NCBI GenBank assembly: GCA_017998385.1
Contig: JAGODE010000006.1
Coordinates: 1 to 41,714, forward strand
DNA from: Chitinophagaceae bacterium
GTDB lineage: Bacteria > Bacteroidota > Bacteroidia > Chitinophagales > Chitinophagaceae
Reading direction: 5' to 3'
Length of the DNA: 41,714 bases
Shown: positions 34,871 through 41,714 of the stretch, piece after piece
How positions within the stretch are numbered: position 1 is the first letter of the stretch
Layout of the letters: every line of letters starts with the position of its first letter
The notes under the pieces: generated by a model
Databases searched by the model: none
The model's input: the letters and a program-made list of their open reading frames with translations, nothing else
What the model was told of the DNA's origin: nothing
Program-made: the position numbers and the translations under genes

Positions 34871-34958
34871 GGTTGAAGGCGAAAGGTAAAAGGTATGGTG
34901 TAAAAGTTTAATTACTTTTTTATCCTGCGCCTTACACCTTCACCCTTTCTCCTTTTAC
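34871..34958. repeat. Degenerate inverted array of 7-8-base units, copy D
   Basis: Left: GGTTGAAG, GCGAAAG, GTAAAAG, GTATG, GTGTAAAA (34871-34905). Right, complementary orientation: CTTACAC, CTTCACC, CTTTCTC, CTTTTAC (34931-34958). The architecture resembles the three octamer arrays (array, spacer, inverted array, upstream of a gene start), but the unit is mostly 7 bases with a GnnnAAG pattern. It lies upstream of the GH2 gene. Confidence 0.6.
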
Positions 34959-34965
34959 TAAAAAC

Positions 34966-34993
34966 AATGGCCACCTGCAGCAGGGTGGCCATT
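34966..34993 (-). terminator. Terminator of the FtsX-type permease gene
   Basis: 10-bp perfect stem AATGGCCACC / GGTGGCCATT with an 8-base loop; on the minus strand it is followed by TGTTTTTAG. It lies about 60 bases after the permease stop. Confidence 0.8.
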
Positions 34994-35050
34994 TACGGAA
35001 AACGCTTTATCTAAACTTTAAAGCTGCCAAATAGAATGTTCCGTTACCAT

Positions 35051-37687
35051 CTAATCGGTACGGATGCTGCGCACAGGATTCATCAACGCAGCGCGGATAG
35101 CCTGTATACTCACGGTGAAAACGGTTACAGCCACAATACAGAGTGCTACAACTGCAAAAGTCCATAAAGAAATCTGAATACGGTAAGAATAGTTCTCCAG
35201 CCACTGATTCATAAAATAGTAGGCCACGGGAGCTGCTATTATAAAAGCCAGGGCTGCCAGCAGAATAAACTCTTTCGACAAAAGTGTCCACACCTGCAAT
35301 ACATTGGCCCCAAGTACTTTTCGTATACCGATTTCCTTCGTCCGACGCTCCGCCATAAAAGCCGCCAAACCAAATAAACCAAGCAGGGAAATAAAGATGG
35401 CAAAAACCGCAAAGAAACCTGCCAGCTTACCGATACGTAATTCGGTAGCAAATTTCACTGCGTAGGCCTCGTCCACAAATTTGTAATCGAAAGGAGACGA
35501 TGGGCTGTGTTTGTTAAACACCTGCTCTATACGCGCCAGTGCGTTCTGCATATTTGCGCCCTGCCTGATACGAATCATCACACTGTTTACGCTCCTGTAG
35601 TCCAGTGTATAAAGTGTGGGCATGACGGGCTTGAAGGGATCCTCTTTGATAATGTTGGCTGCTACACCAATGATACGGTAATCTTTACCGCTATATCTCA
35701 CTATCTGGTCAACGGGGTCCTGAAGGCCCATGACCCGAATGGCTTCTTCATTAAAAATGATCGCCGAAGTATCTGTGGAAAAGCCGCGGGAAAAGTCCCG
35801 GCCTTTTACCAGCTTCCACCCCACGGTACCCCCGAAATCATGTGTTATTCTGTTTGCCATCAGCAACGGAGAACTACCCGGAGCCTTTCCCGGCCAGGAG
35901 ATATCTGTAGTGCCTCCATAGTCTGCTGTAATGCTGCCCTGCGACTGAGCCATGTTGTAGACAACACCCGTCTTGAGCAGGTCTTCGCGCAGCACATCAT
36001 AGTGTCCGTACAGCTCCCGGGTATACATCGGTACTTCCACCAGCTGATCACGACTGTATCCGCTGGATCTGTCCTTCGCATACTGTATCTGTTTGCCTAC
36101 CACAATCGTGGCAATGATCAATGCTACCGAAACTGCGAACTGAAATACTACCAGTATTTTACGTGACAGCACGTTGGCCCGGCCTGTTTTAAACACACCT
36201 TTTAGCACGGCAACCGGCCTGAAGGAAGAAAGAAATATAGCAGGATAGCTACCTGCCAGCAGACCTGTAAAAAGAGTAAAGAGAAACAACGCCAGCCAGA
36301 ACATCCAGTTTGTCCATGGCATGCGGATGTCTTTACTGGCAATACTGGCAAAGAAAGGAAGAGTCAGCCAGCTCAGCAACAGGCATACTATCAGCGAAAG
36401 AAAAGCGATCAGGACAGACTCCGAAAAAAATTGATACAGCAACTGTCCCTTCTGCGAGCCCAGAGCCTTGCGAATACCCACCTCGCGGGCCCGTTTCTCA
36501 CTTCGCGCAGTACTCAGGTTCATAAAGTTGATGCAGGCCAGCAACAACACGAATATACCTGCTATAGCAAAGAGCCGCACCAGCCTGATCAATCCTTCGC
36601 TCTTTGCCCATCCTGTAAAATCGCCATATAGATGCCACTTATTCATCGGGTGAAGAAAAAACTGCGGTTTATACCGCGGAGGATTTTCCCGCTTCATCCG
36701 GATGTCACGAATTTGCTCAGACAGCTGATCAACTGACGCAGCTTTTTTCATCAGTACAAAAAGCTGAAAAGAATTTTCATCCCATTTATCCAGGGCATAG
36801 GCCGCATAACTTTCCATTTGGGTATAAAGCGACCAGTTAGCAATAAACTTAATGCCATTGAATGAGCTATTGCCCGGAAAGTCTTTATACACTCCCGCCA
36901 CTTTAACATCCAGTTTATCATTGATACGAAAAGCCTGCTCCATGGGGGCTTCGTTGCCAAATAATGCTTTGGCCATAGAGGCGGAAATCAGAACCGCATG
37001 TTTGTCGGTCAACGCATGTACATCTCCTTCTTTCATCTCCAATGTTAACATGGATGGCAGATCGGGTTCTGCAAAGAGCCCGTTCAGTGTCAGTTTCTTC
37101 TTATCCTGCATGATCACATAATCCCTGGGATACGAGGTTATGCTGGCTGCCTCAATGCCGGGATACTTTGTGCGCAACTCCTCTCCCAGAGGTATGGGCA
37201 TCGAGTTATAATATCCGTTGTTGCCATCAAAGTTCACCACCTGCCAGGCCTGTGCCAGCCGGTCATGATTTTTATGGCTGCGATCAAATGACAACTCATC
37301 CCATACCCACAGTCCGATCATGAGCACTACAGCCATGCCCACAGCCAGTCCGCCAATATTTATGAAAGCGTAACCTTTACTCCTGCGCAGCTGACGCCAC
37401 GCTATTTTTAGTGAGGAATGAAACATAGCAGTATCTATTAATGGTTTGGAATATGTTTTGGGATATACCGGTTGAGGTTTACGGCGAAGGCTGCGCGGAA
37501 GCTTGCGCAGATAAAACAATACCTGTATCAGGTAACGTAAACCGGCAATGAGTTTACCCGACTTGCTTATCCAGCGCTGATACACCTCAAGCAGATCACC
37601 TTCTATTTCTTCGAGGACACGCTCATCTATTCGCTTGCGCAGGAGGAAATGAATCCAGCGGGGAGGGTTGTGTTGTTGTTTGTTCAT
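35051..37687 (-). CDS. FtsX-like (MacB-type) ABC permease with N-terminal prefix domain
   Basis: 878 residues. Residues 1-75 form the permease prefix domain (PPRWIHFLLRKRIDERVLEEIEGDLLEVYQ) found in Bacteroidota permeases paired with PadR regulators. A membrane helix near 103-125 precedes a periplasmic MacB-type domain. The first FtsX core is about 375-500 (MNLSTARSEKRAREVGIRKALG), then a second periplasmic domain and the second core about 755-870 (MAERRTKEIGIRKVLGANVLQVW). Such transporters work as mechanotransducers or export peptides, lipoproteins or antibiotics with a separate ATPase, which is not encoded here. PadR lies 9 bases upstream on the same strand, so the two form an operon that the regulator presumably controls. 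Confidence 0.92.
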   Translation of the reverse strand: MNKQQHNPPRWIHFLLRKRIDERVLEEIEGDLLEVYQRWISKSGKLIAGLRYLIQVLFYLRKLPRSLRRKPQPVYPKTYSKPLIDTAMFHSSLKIAWRQLRRSKGYAFINIGGLAVGMAVVLMIGLWVWDELSFDRSHKNHDRLAQAWQVVNFDGNNGYYNSMPIPLGEELRTKYPGIEAASITSYPRDYVIMQDKKKLTLNGLFAEPDLPSMLTLEMKEGDVHALTDKHAVLISASMAKALFGNEAPMEQAFRINDKLDVKVAGVYKDFPGNSSFNGIKFIANWSLYTQMESYAAYALDKWDENSFQLFVLMKKAASVDQLSEQIRDIRMKRENPPRYKPQFFLHPMNKWHLYGDFTGWAKSEGLIRLVRLFAIAGIFVLLLACINFMNLSTARSEKRAREVGIRKALGSQKGQLLYQFFSESVLIAFLSLIVCLLLSWLTLPFFASIASKDIRMPWTNWMFWLALFLFTLFTGLLAGSYPAIFLSSFRPVAVLKGVFKTGRANVLSRKILVVFQFAVSVALIIATIVVGKQIQYAKDRSSGYSRDQLVEVPMYTRELYGHYDVLREDLLKTGVVYNMAQSQGSITADYGGTTDISWPGKAPGSSPLLMANRITHDFGGTVGWKLVKGRDFSRGFSTDTSAIIFNEEAIRVMGLQDPVDQIVRYSGKDYRIIGVAANIIKEDPFKPVMPTLYTLDYRSVNSVMIRIRQGANMQNALARIEQVFNKHSPSSPFDYKFVDEAYAVKFATELRIGKLAGFFAVFAIFISLLGLFGLAAFMAERRTKEIGIRKVLGANVLQVWTLLSKEFILLAALAFIIAAPVAYYFMNQWLENYSYRIQISLWTFAVVALCIVAVTVFTVSIQAIRAALMNPVRSIRTD

Positions 37688-37696
37688 GGCTTATGC

Positions 37697-38008
37697 TTAT
37701 CCGGGTATAAGGCGCCAGAGAGATTCGCGCACATTTCTGGTATCTTTCAAAATCTGTAATCCTTCTGCGGTGATAGAAAAGAATCTTTTCCTCCGCCCAC
37801 CACGTTCCGCTGTGGCGCCTCCCATACAGGAGTTTACCAGCTTCTTTTCTTCCAGACGATAAAGTGCTACATGAACGGCACTGAGTTGCAGACTGCGTCC
37901 CGTTCGTTGCTGAATATCTTCCAGCAATAAAGCACCGTATGCCTGACCATCCAGTGCAGCTACAGTCAGCAGGACCAGTTCCTCGAATTCACCTAAATAA
38001 TTTCGGCT
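37697..38008 (-). CDS. PadR family transcriptional regulator
   Basis: 103 residues from the ATG at 38008 (MSRNYLGEFEELVLLTVAAL). The frame is open up to 38050, but the longer version would contain the inverted repeat and the leader, and PadR proteins normally start a few residues before the E-x-x-(I/V)L helix. Winged helix-turn-helix: AYGALLLEDIQQRTGRSLQLSAVHVALYRLEEKKLV, wing at GGRRKRFFSITAEGLQIL. The C-terminal dimerisation helix is short, as in the minimal PadR-s1 type. It precedes the FtsX-type permease by 9 bases and probably represses the operon until a ligand binds. Confidence 0.9.
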   Translation of the reverse strand, partial: SRNYLGEFEELVLLTVAALDGQAYGALLLEDIQQRTGRSLQLSAVHVALYRLEEKKLVNSCMGGATAERGGRRKRFFSITAEGLQILKDTRNVRESLWRLIPG

Positions 38009-38011
38009 CAT

Positions 38012-38043
38012 ACTATTTGATTCACTTTTGCTAAACAAATAGT
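38012..38043. promoter_or_regulatory. Candidate PadR operator
   Basis: Inverted repeat ACTATTTG / CAAATAGT with a 16-base spacer, three bases upstream of the PadR start. It fits autoregulation by a dimeric regulator. Binding is not shown. Confidence 0.45.
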
Positions 38044-38282
38044 TTGCCAAATCATAATGGTTTATTTATCAATAGATTGAATGAGGTATATACCTGAAAC
38101 TGTACGGATATGAACAATAAACTGTACGTTCCGGATACAAACGGGCATAAAAACAGCCGTGCCGAATTAATGATACCGGCCGAATGCAGGCATTGCCCAT
38201 TTTCAGGCAAAACCGCTACATGCCGCTACAGATTTAGCGCAGGAGATTATGCTTAAAGAGAAAAAAAACGTCACGGATTTTC

Positions 38283-38528
38283 TCACTTTTTCCTGGATGT
38301 CGTTTTTTTCTTTGCAGCCTTTTTGCGGGGTGCAGCTTTCTTTTTTGCGGCTCCTTTCTTTTTGGGCACTTTAGCGCCAGCCTGGCGCGCCTCCGAAAGA
38401 CCAATAGCAATGGCCTGCTTGCGGCTGGTCACCTTTTTACCGCTACGACCACTTCGCAATGTACCTTTCTTTTTTTCGTGCATTGCTTTTTCTACTTTCT
38501 CACCGGCTTTTTTAGAATACTTTGCCAT
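38283..38528 (-). CDS. DUF6496 protein with histone H1-like lysine-rich tail
   Basis: 81 residues, strongly basic. The N-terminal half (MAKYSKKAGEKVEKAMHEKK, then GTLRSGRSGKKVTSRKQAIAIGLSEARQAG) is the DUF6496 module; a similar QAIA-IGLSEAR segment occurs in small plasmid- and chromosome-borne proteins of many phyla. From about residue 53 the chain is a repetitive Ala/Lys/Pro tail (KKKGAAKKKAAPRKKAAKKK), like the C-terminus of histone H1 and of bacterial H1-like proteins. Nucleic-acid binding and a role in chromatin compaction or stress are likely but inferred. Single gene, upstream of PadR in gene order but not closely linked. Confidence 0.85.
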   Translation of the reverse strand: MAKYSKKAGEKVEKAMHEKKKGTLRSGRSGKKVTSRKQAIAIGLSEARQAGAKVPKKKGAAKKKAAPRKKAAKKKTTSRKK

Positions 38529-38652
38529 TGTAGTACTATTTAGTGATACAGTATTACTGCAACTCCCGTATCAACCCTCCCGAATAATATATTTCACTTC
38601 CCTCAAGCGGCTAAAAGAAACTGTTTGTATGGCCATTATCACTATAATTAAC

Positions 38653-38692
38653 TAAGAATGCCCGCAGCAATGATATGCTGCGGGCATTCTTA
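38653..38692. terminator. Strong terminator after the DPP-IV-type peptidase gene
   Basis: Perfect 17-bp stem (TAAGAATGCCCGCAGCA / TGCTGCGGGCATTCTTA) around a 6-base loop, 18 bases beyond the peptidase stop, with T-rich sequence following on the minus strand. Confidence 0.85.
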
Positions 38693-38709
38693 TCTCTTAT
38701 GAAAATACC

Positions 38710-40869
38710 TTAGCGGGGGCCTCCCGGACAATAGGTTTTCAGGAAACTGGTAAATAAGCGAGACAGGTGTTGTGACGTACCCGGACCTTCGCTGATGCCA
38801 TGACTGCGGTTGGGATAGCTCATCATCTGAAACTGTTTACCTTGTTTTACCAGCTCATTGATCAGCATTTCGGTACCCTGGTAATGCACGTTGTCGTCGC
38901 CAGTACCGTGTACTACCAGCAGGTTGCCCCGAAGGTTTTTGGCATGTGTAATGGGTGAGCCCTGTATAAATGGTTCTTTATTTTCCTGGGGCAGGCCCAT
39001 ATAGCGCTCCTGGTAAATATTGTCGTACAATAACTGATTGGCTACAGGCGCAATTGCTATGCCCGTCTTATAAATCTCCGGATATTGAAACAGCAGGTTC
39101 AATGTGGTGGAACCACCGCCACTCCAGCCATGTACTGCTATACGTGCTGTATCTACAAAAGGCCATTGCATGATTTTTTTGGCGGCCATGGCCTGATCGC
39201 GGATATTGATAATACCGATATTCTGGTAAATAGCTTTACGCCAGGCTGCGCCTTTAGGTGCGGGACTACCCCGCCCATCCACGCTGATCTGAATATAACC
39301 ATCGGCCGCAATATCGCCGGCATACAGCCGGGTACTGGCCACGCCCATTGCATCGCGCACGGTGGCACTGGCAGGTTCCGCATATACAAAAAACAGAACA
39401 GGATACTTCCTGGTGCTATCAAAATTTTTGGGCTTTACCATCCAGCCATCCATGGTCACGCCATCGTCTGTAGTGATCTGAAACATTTCTACATTGCCGG
39501 AAGGTTCCATTTTACGTGAATTTTCCTTAATGGTTTTATGACCGGGAAAACTCACCCACTCCGATACCGACTGATTTCTGTGATTGGAAAAATTATGACT
39601 GGCATACTTGCCGTTTGGCGAGAGCGTATAGTTGTGCGAGCCTTTCTGATCTGCGGGTGACAACAATTCCAGTTTTCCTTTGCCGTTTAGTAAAATTCGA
39701 TAAAGATACTGTTGGGTAGAGTTATCAGGTGAAGCCATAAAATAAACATAACCGCCTTTCTCATCGACTGTCTTCAGGCTGATCATGTCGTAGTTACCAA
39801 CAGTCACAAGCTGTTCCTTTCCGTCTTTGGTACTTACGCGGTACAGATGGCGCCAGCCGTCTTTTTCCGAAATCACCAGAAATTCTTTTCCGTTATTGAT
39901 CCACTTCCAGCCATTACCTTCAGTCGGTTCCACATCTATCCAGGTACTGGTAGACTCGTTGTAAATAGAACGTGATGCCCCCGTAATAATATCGCAGAGA
40001 AATATTTTTGCTTCATTCTGTTTACGGTTCAGTTGCTCAAGCATGATCTGTTTGCTGTCTGCCATCCACTCCATCGCAGGAATATAATGCTGTACCGCAT
40101 CGCCGGGTACATCCATCCATTTGGTAGTTCCCGTTGCCACCGTCACTACCCCCACCTTGCAGGCAGAAGGGTCCTCGCCGGCTTTGGGATATTCTACGGG
40201 TATGGTAAAGGAATAAACCGAATCGGTATTATTGATCATAAGAAAATTGCGGATACGTGTGGCATCCAGCCGCCAGTAAGCAATGCTTTTGCCATCGGGA
40301 CTCCAGCGAAATCCATCGCGGCATCCAAATTCTTCTTCATATACCCAGTCGAAAGTGCCGTTAATAATGCGGTCGGTTCCGTCTGTGGTCATGGCGTTTA
40401 CAGCACCGGTCTGCACGTTTTCTACATAGATATTATGTCCGCTTACATAGGCCACCTGGCTTGCATCGGGCGAAAACTTGGCAAACATCAATGAAGATGC
40501 CGGTTTATCTTTTCCGATCTGGCGTAGCGTTTTACCGGCCAGGTCGAGCACCCAGTAATCGCCACGCGTATCCTGGCGCCAAACACGTTTGCTGTTGGTA
40601 TAGATCAGCAGACGATTACCATCTGCACTGAAGGCAAAATCGCGAACAGCGAGCGGCTTATCACTACCCACAGGAGTAAGCTGCGCGGGCTGAATTACTT
40701 CGGAACGGGTAAACGAAGGCAGCTCATACTGCACAATTACTCCTTTTTCGATGGCATAGTAGGCTGTACCCTCTGTATTCCACTTCAGTCCGCGCTGGGC
40801 AGACAGGCTGCTGCTGCCCAGGCAAAAGAGCAGGCAGAGAATAAAACAGTTGATGGATCGCATAAGCAT
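38710..40869 (-). CDS. S9 family peptidase, dipeptidyl peptidase IV type
   Basis: 719 residues with signal peptide (SINCFILCLLFCLGSSSLSAQ), so periplasmic or outer-membrane associated. Residues 25-460 form the DPP-IV N-terminal beta-propeller, with the double-glutamate helix DWVYEEEFG that holds the substrate amino end. Residues about 460-715 form the alpha/beta-hydrolase domain: nucleophile Ser583 in GWSGGGS, Asp658/659 in GTGDDNVH, His690 in NRSHGI. It removes X-Pro or X-Ala dipeptides from peptide N-termini. ATGs at 40869 and 40863 are both possible; both keep the signal. Stands alone between a terminator and the ATPase gene. Confidence 0.94.
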   Translation of the reverse strand: MLMRSINCFILCLLFCLGSSSLSAQRGLKWNTEGTAYYAIEKGVIVQYELPSFTRSEVIQPAQLTPVGSDKPLAVRDFAFSADGNRLLIYTNSKRVWRQDTRGDYWVLDLAGKTLRQIGKDKPASSLMFAKFSPDASQVAYVSGHNIYVENVQTGAVNAMTTDGTDRIINGTFDWVYEEEFGCRDGFRWSPDGKSIAYWRLDATRIRNFLMINNTDSVYSFTIPVEYPKAGEDPSACKVGVVTVATGTTKWMDVPGDAVQHYIPAMEWMADSKQIMLEQLNRKQNEAKIFLCDIITGASRSIYNESTSTWIDVEPTEGNGWKWINNGKEFLVISEKDGWRHLYRVSTKDGKEQLVTVGNYDMISLKTVDEKGGYVYFMASPDNSTQQYLYRILLNGKGKLELLSPADQKGSHNYTLSPNGKYASHNFSNHRNQSVSEWVSFPGHKTIKENSRKMEPSGNVEMFQITTDDGVTMDGWMVKPKNFDSTRKYPVLFFVYAEPASATVRDAMGVASTRLYAGDIAADGYIQISVDGRGSPAPKGAAWRKAIYQNIGIINIRDQAMAAKKIMQWPFVDTARIAVHGWSGGGSTTLNLLFQYPEIYKTGIAIAPVANQLLYDNIYQERYMGLPQENKEPFIQGSPITHAKNLRGNLLVVHGTGDDNVHYQGTEMLINELVKQGKQFQMMSYPNRSHGISEGPGTSQHLSRLFTSFLKTYCPGGPR

Positions 40870-40944
40870 TAACTTGATTTAAGAGATATGACGCCTAAGT
40901 TAGGAAAGACTGGTGTAGGAATACCAAAAGCTTATCCATAGGGG

Positions 40945-41714
40945 CTATTTAAACAAATCATCCATCGTCAGGCTGTTTTGAACCAGGCGGCCGGAATATT
41001 CATTTTCCTTTAGTCCAAAAGTGGTGAGCATGGTCAGGAAGAGCGATTTTTTTGTACCGGTAGCCTGCTTAAAGACAGTGCGTTTGTTTTCCAGTTCGGT
41101 GCTGTATTTTTTATCAATCACAAATTCAGATTCGGCATATTTCATTTCGCAGATGTTGATGACCTGGTCCCTGCGGTCTATCAGTAAATCAATTTGGGCA
41201 CCCGGATTTTTCTGCTGCAGCTTTCGCCAGGCTGACTCTTCTGTATGAACACCGGAAATGCCCAGTGCCTCTTTGATCTGTATAATATGCTTTAAACATA
41301 CTCTTTCGAAAGCCACACCGCTCCAGCTACGCCATGACGGGCTTGTTGCAAGAGTCTGCCAGGCGCCTTTACCCCTGGAACGGTTGTTTTCCATGAACTT
41401 CAAATAAAAATGAGTGAATTCATCTGCGAGTTTAAATAATTGATCTTTCGATTTTCTGTTATACGGCAGCCATGCGGTAATAAAGCCGGATTCCATCAAC
41501 TCATCCAACTGACTGGTGATTGTACCTCCCGAATTGATGCCTGCCCCTTCCAGTATCTGCGTGCGCGTCATTCCTGCATTATTTCTGGCAAGCATTTTTA
41601 CAATCGCCAGGTGGCGGTCCGCATCCTCAAACAATGCCCGATACAGATTTTTAAACTCGCCTTCCAAAAGTCCGTCTTTAGTAAAACATATGCGGTCGAT
41701 GACCTGTGTAGCAC
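40945..41714 (-). CDS. AAA ATPase with DUF234/PD-(D/E)XK-like C-terminal domain, 5' end outside window
   Basis: The frame is open to the right edge; 256 codons are visible and the N-terminal ATPase part is missing. A TTG at 41667 is not the start: in-frame codons upstream read ATQVIDRICFTKDGLLEG, matching the lid region of archaeal-type ATPases (MJ/PH-type, Pfam ATPase_2). A winged helix follows (GMTRTQILEGAGINSGGTITSQLDEL). The C-terminal DUF234 region has FERVCLKHI, IDLLIDRRDQVINICEMKYAESEF, an E-D-ExK arrangement like PD-(D/E)XK nucleases. Function of these proteins is unknown; a role in DNA transactions is suspected. The Walker motifs cannot be checked here. Confidence 0.85.
   Translation of the reverse strand, partial: ATQVIDRICFTKDGLLEGEFKNLYRALFEDADRHLAIVKMLARNNAGMTRTQILEGAGINSGGTITSQLDELMESGFITAWLPYNRKSKDQLFKLADEFTHFYLKFMENNRSRGKGAWQTLATSPSWRSWSGVAFERVCLKHIIQIKEALGISGVHTEESAWRKLQQKNPGAQIDLLIDRRDQVINICEMKYAESEFVIDKKYSTELENKRTVFKQATGTKKSLFLTMLTTFGLKENEYSGRLVQNSLTMDDLFK

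Noticed and set aside
41665..41667. TTG as the start of the ATPase-like gene at the right edge
   Set aside because: In-frame codons upstream continue the family sequence to the window edge, so the gene is simply cut.

Overview
The window looks like chromosomal DNA of a Bacteroidota bacterium, most likely of the family Chitinophagaceae (Chitinophaga/Niastella-like). The evidence is promoter-like TAnnTTTG elements a few bases before many starts, and Bacteroidota-typical genes: GH109, a DUF5916 barrel, a PadR plus prefix-domain FtsX permease pair, a ligase-associated Lhr helicase with PdeM, a malectin-bearing GH2 and a DUF6496 protein. Genes are dense and on both strands. I see no rRNA, tRNA, CRISPR array, prophage or insertion sequence. 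The assignment rests on gene content only; no 16S gene is present.

Layout. 1-924: start of a probable LytS-type histidine kinase (cut by the left edge) and a membrane-anchored repeat protein. 1335-3594: a fused GpgS-like glycosyltransferase/HAD phosphatase followed by a tandem Usp protein, closed by a strong bidirectional terminator. 3670-11610: a giant alpha-2-macroglobulin lipoprotein divergent from pbpC, a known periplasmic defence/repair pairing. 11789-12501: a two-gene unit with TAATG overlap, a 52-residue basic protein and a GNAT acetyltransferase, which looks like a toxin-antitoxin module. 12556-14771: a flavin amine oxidase and a DUF2807 lipoprotein. 14921-21011: guaA, an orphan periplasmic binding protein, the Lhr-type helicase and the PdeM phosphoesterase. 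21016-24318: a CBM9/DUF5916 outer-membrane protein and an XRE-S24 repressor. 24450-26883: surE, a small membrane protein, lpxB and a small DUF6728-like protein. 27082-29524: a probable N-acetylgalactosamine salvage pair (NahK-like kinase and GH109). 29839-34779: an OmpW protein, and a GH2 plus beta-helix enzyme pair. 35051-38008: PadR plus FtsX-type permease. 38283-41714: a lysine-rich DUF6496 protein, a DPP-IV-type peptidase and the 3' part of an AAA ATPase/DUF234 nuclease-like gene.

The most unusual features are (i) the compact 52-aa protein/GNAT module at 11789-12501, AT-richer than its surroundings; (ii) a family of intergenic inverted arrays built from 8-base units of the form GTWTAAAR, at 9205-9270, 20219-20332 and 29643-29716, with a degenerate 7-base relative at 34871-34958, each located 5' of a gene start; and (iii) the glycosyltransferase-HAD fusion, which could make a compatible solute or glycolipid precursor in one polypeptide. 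Gene functions are inferred from recognisable motifs, not from database searches.
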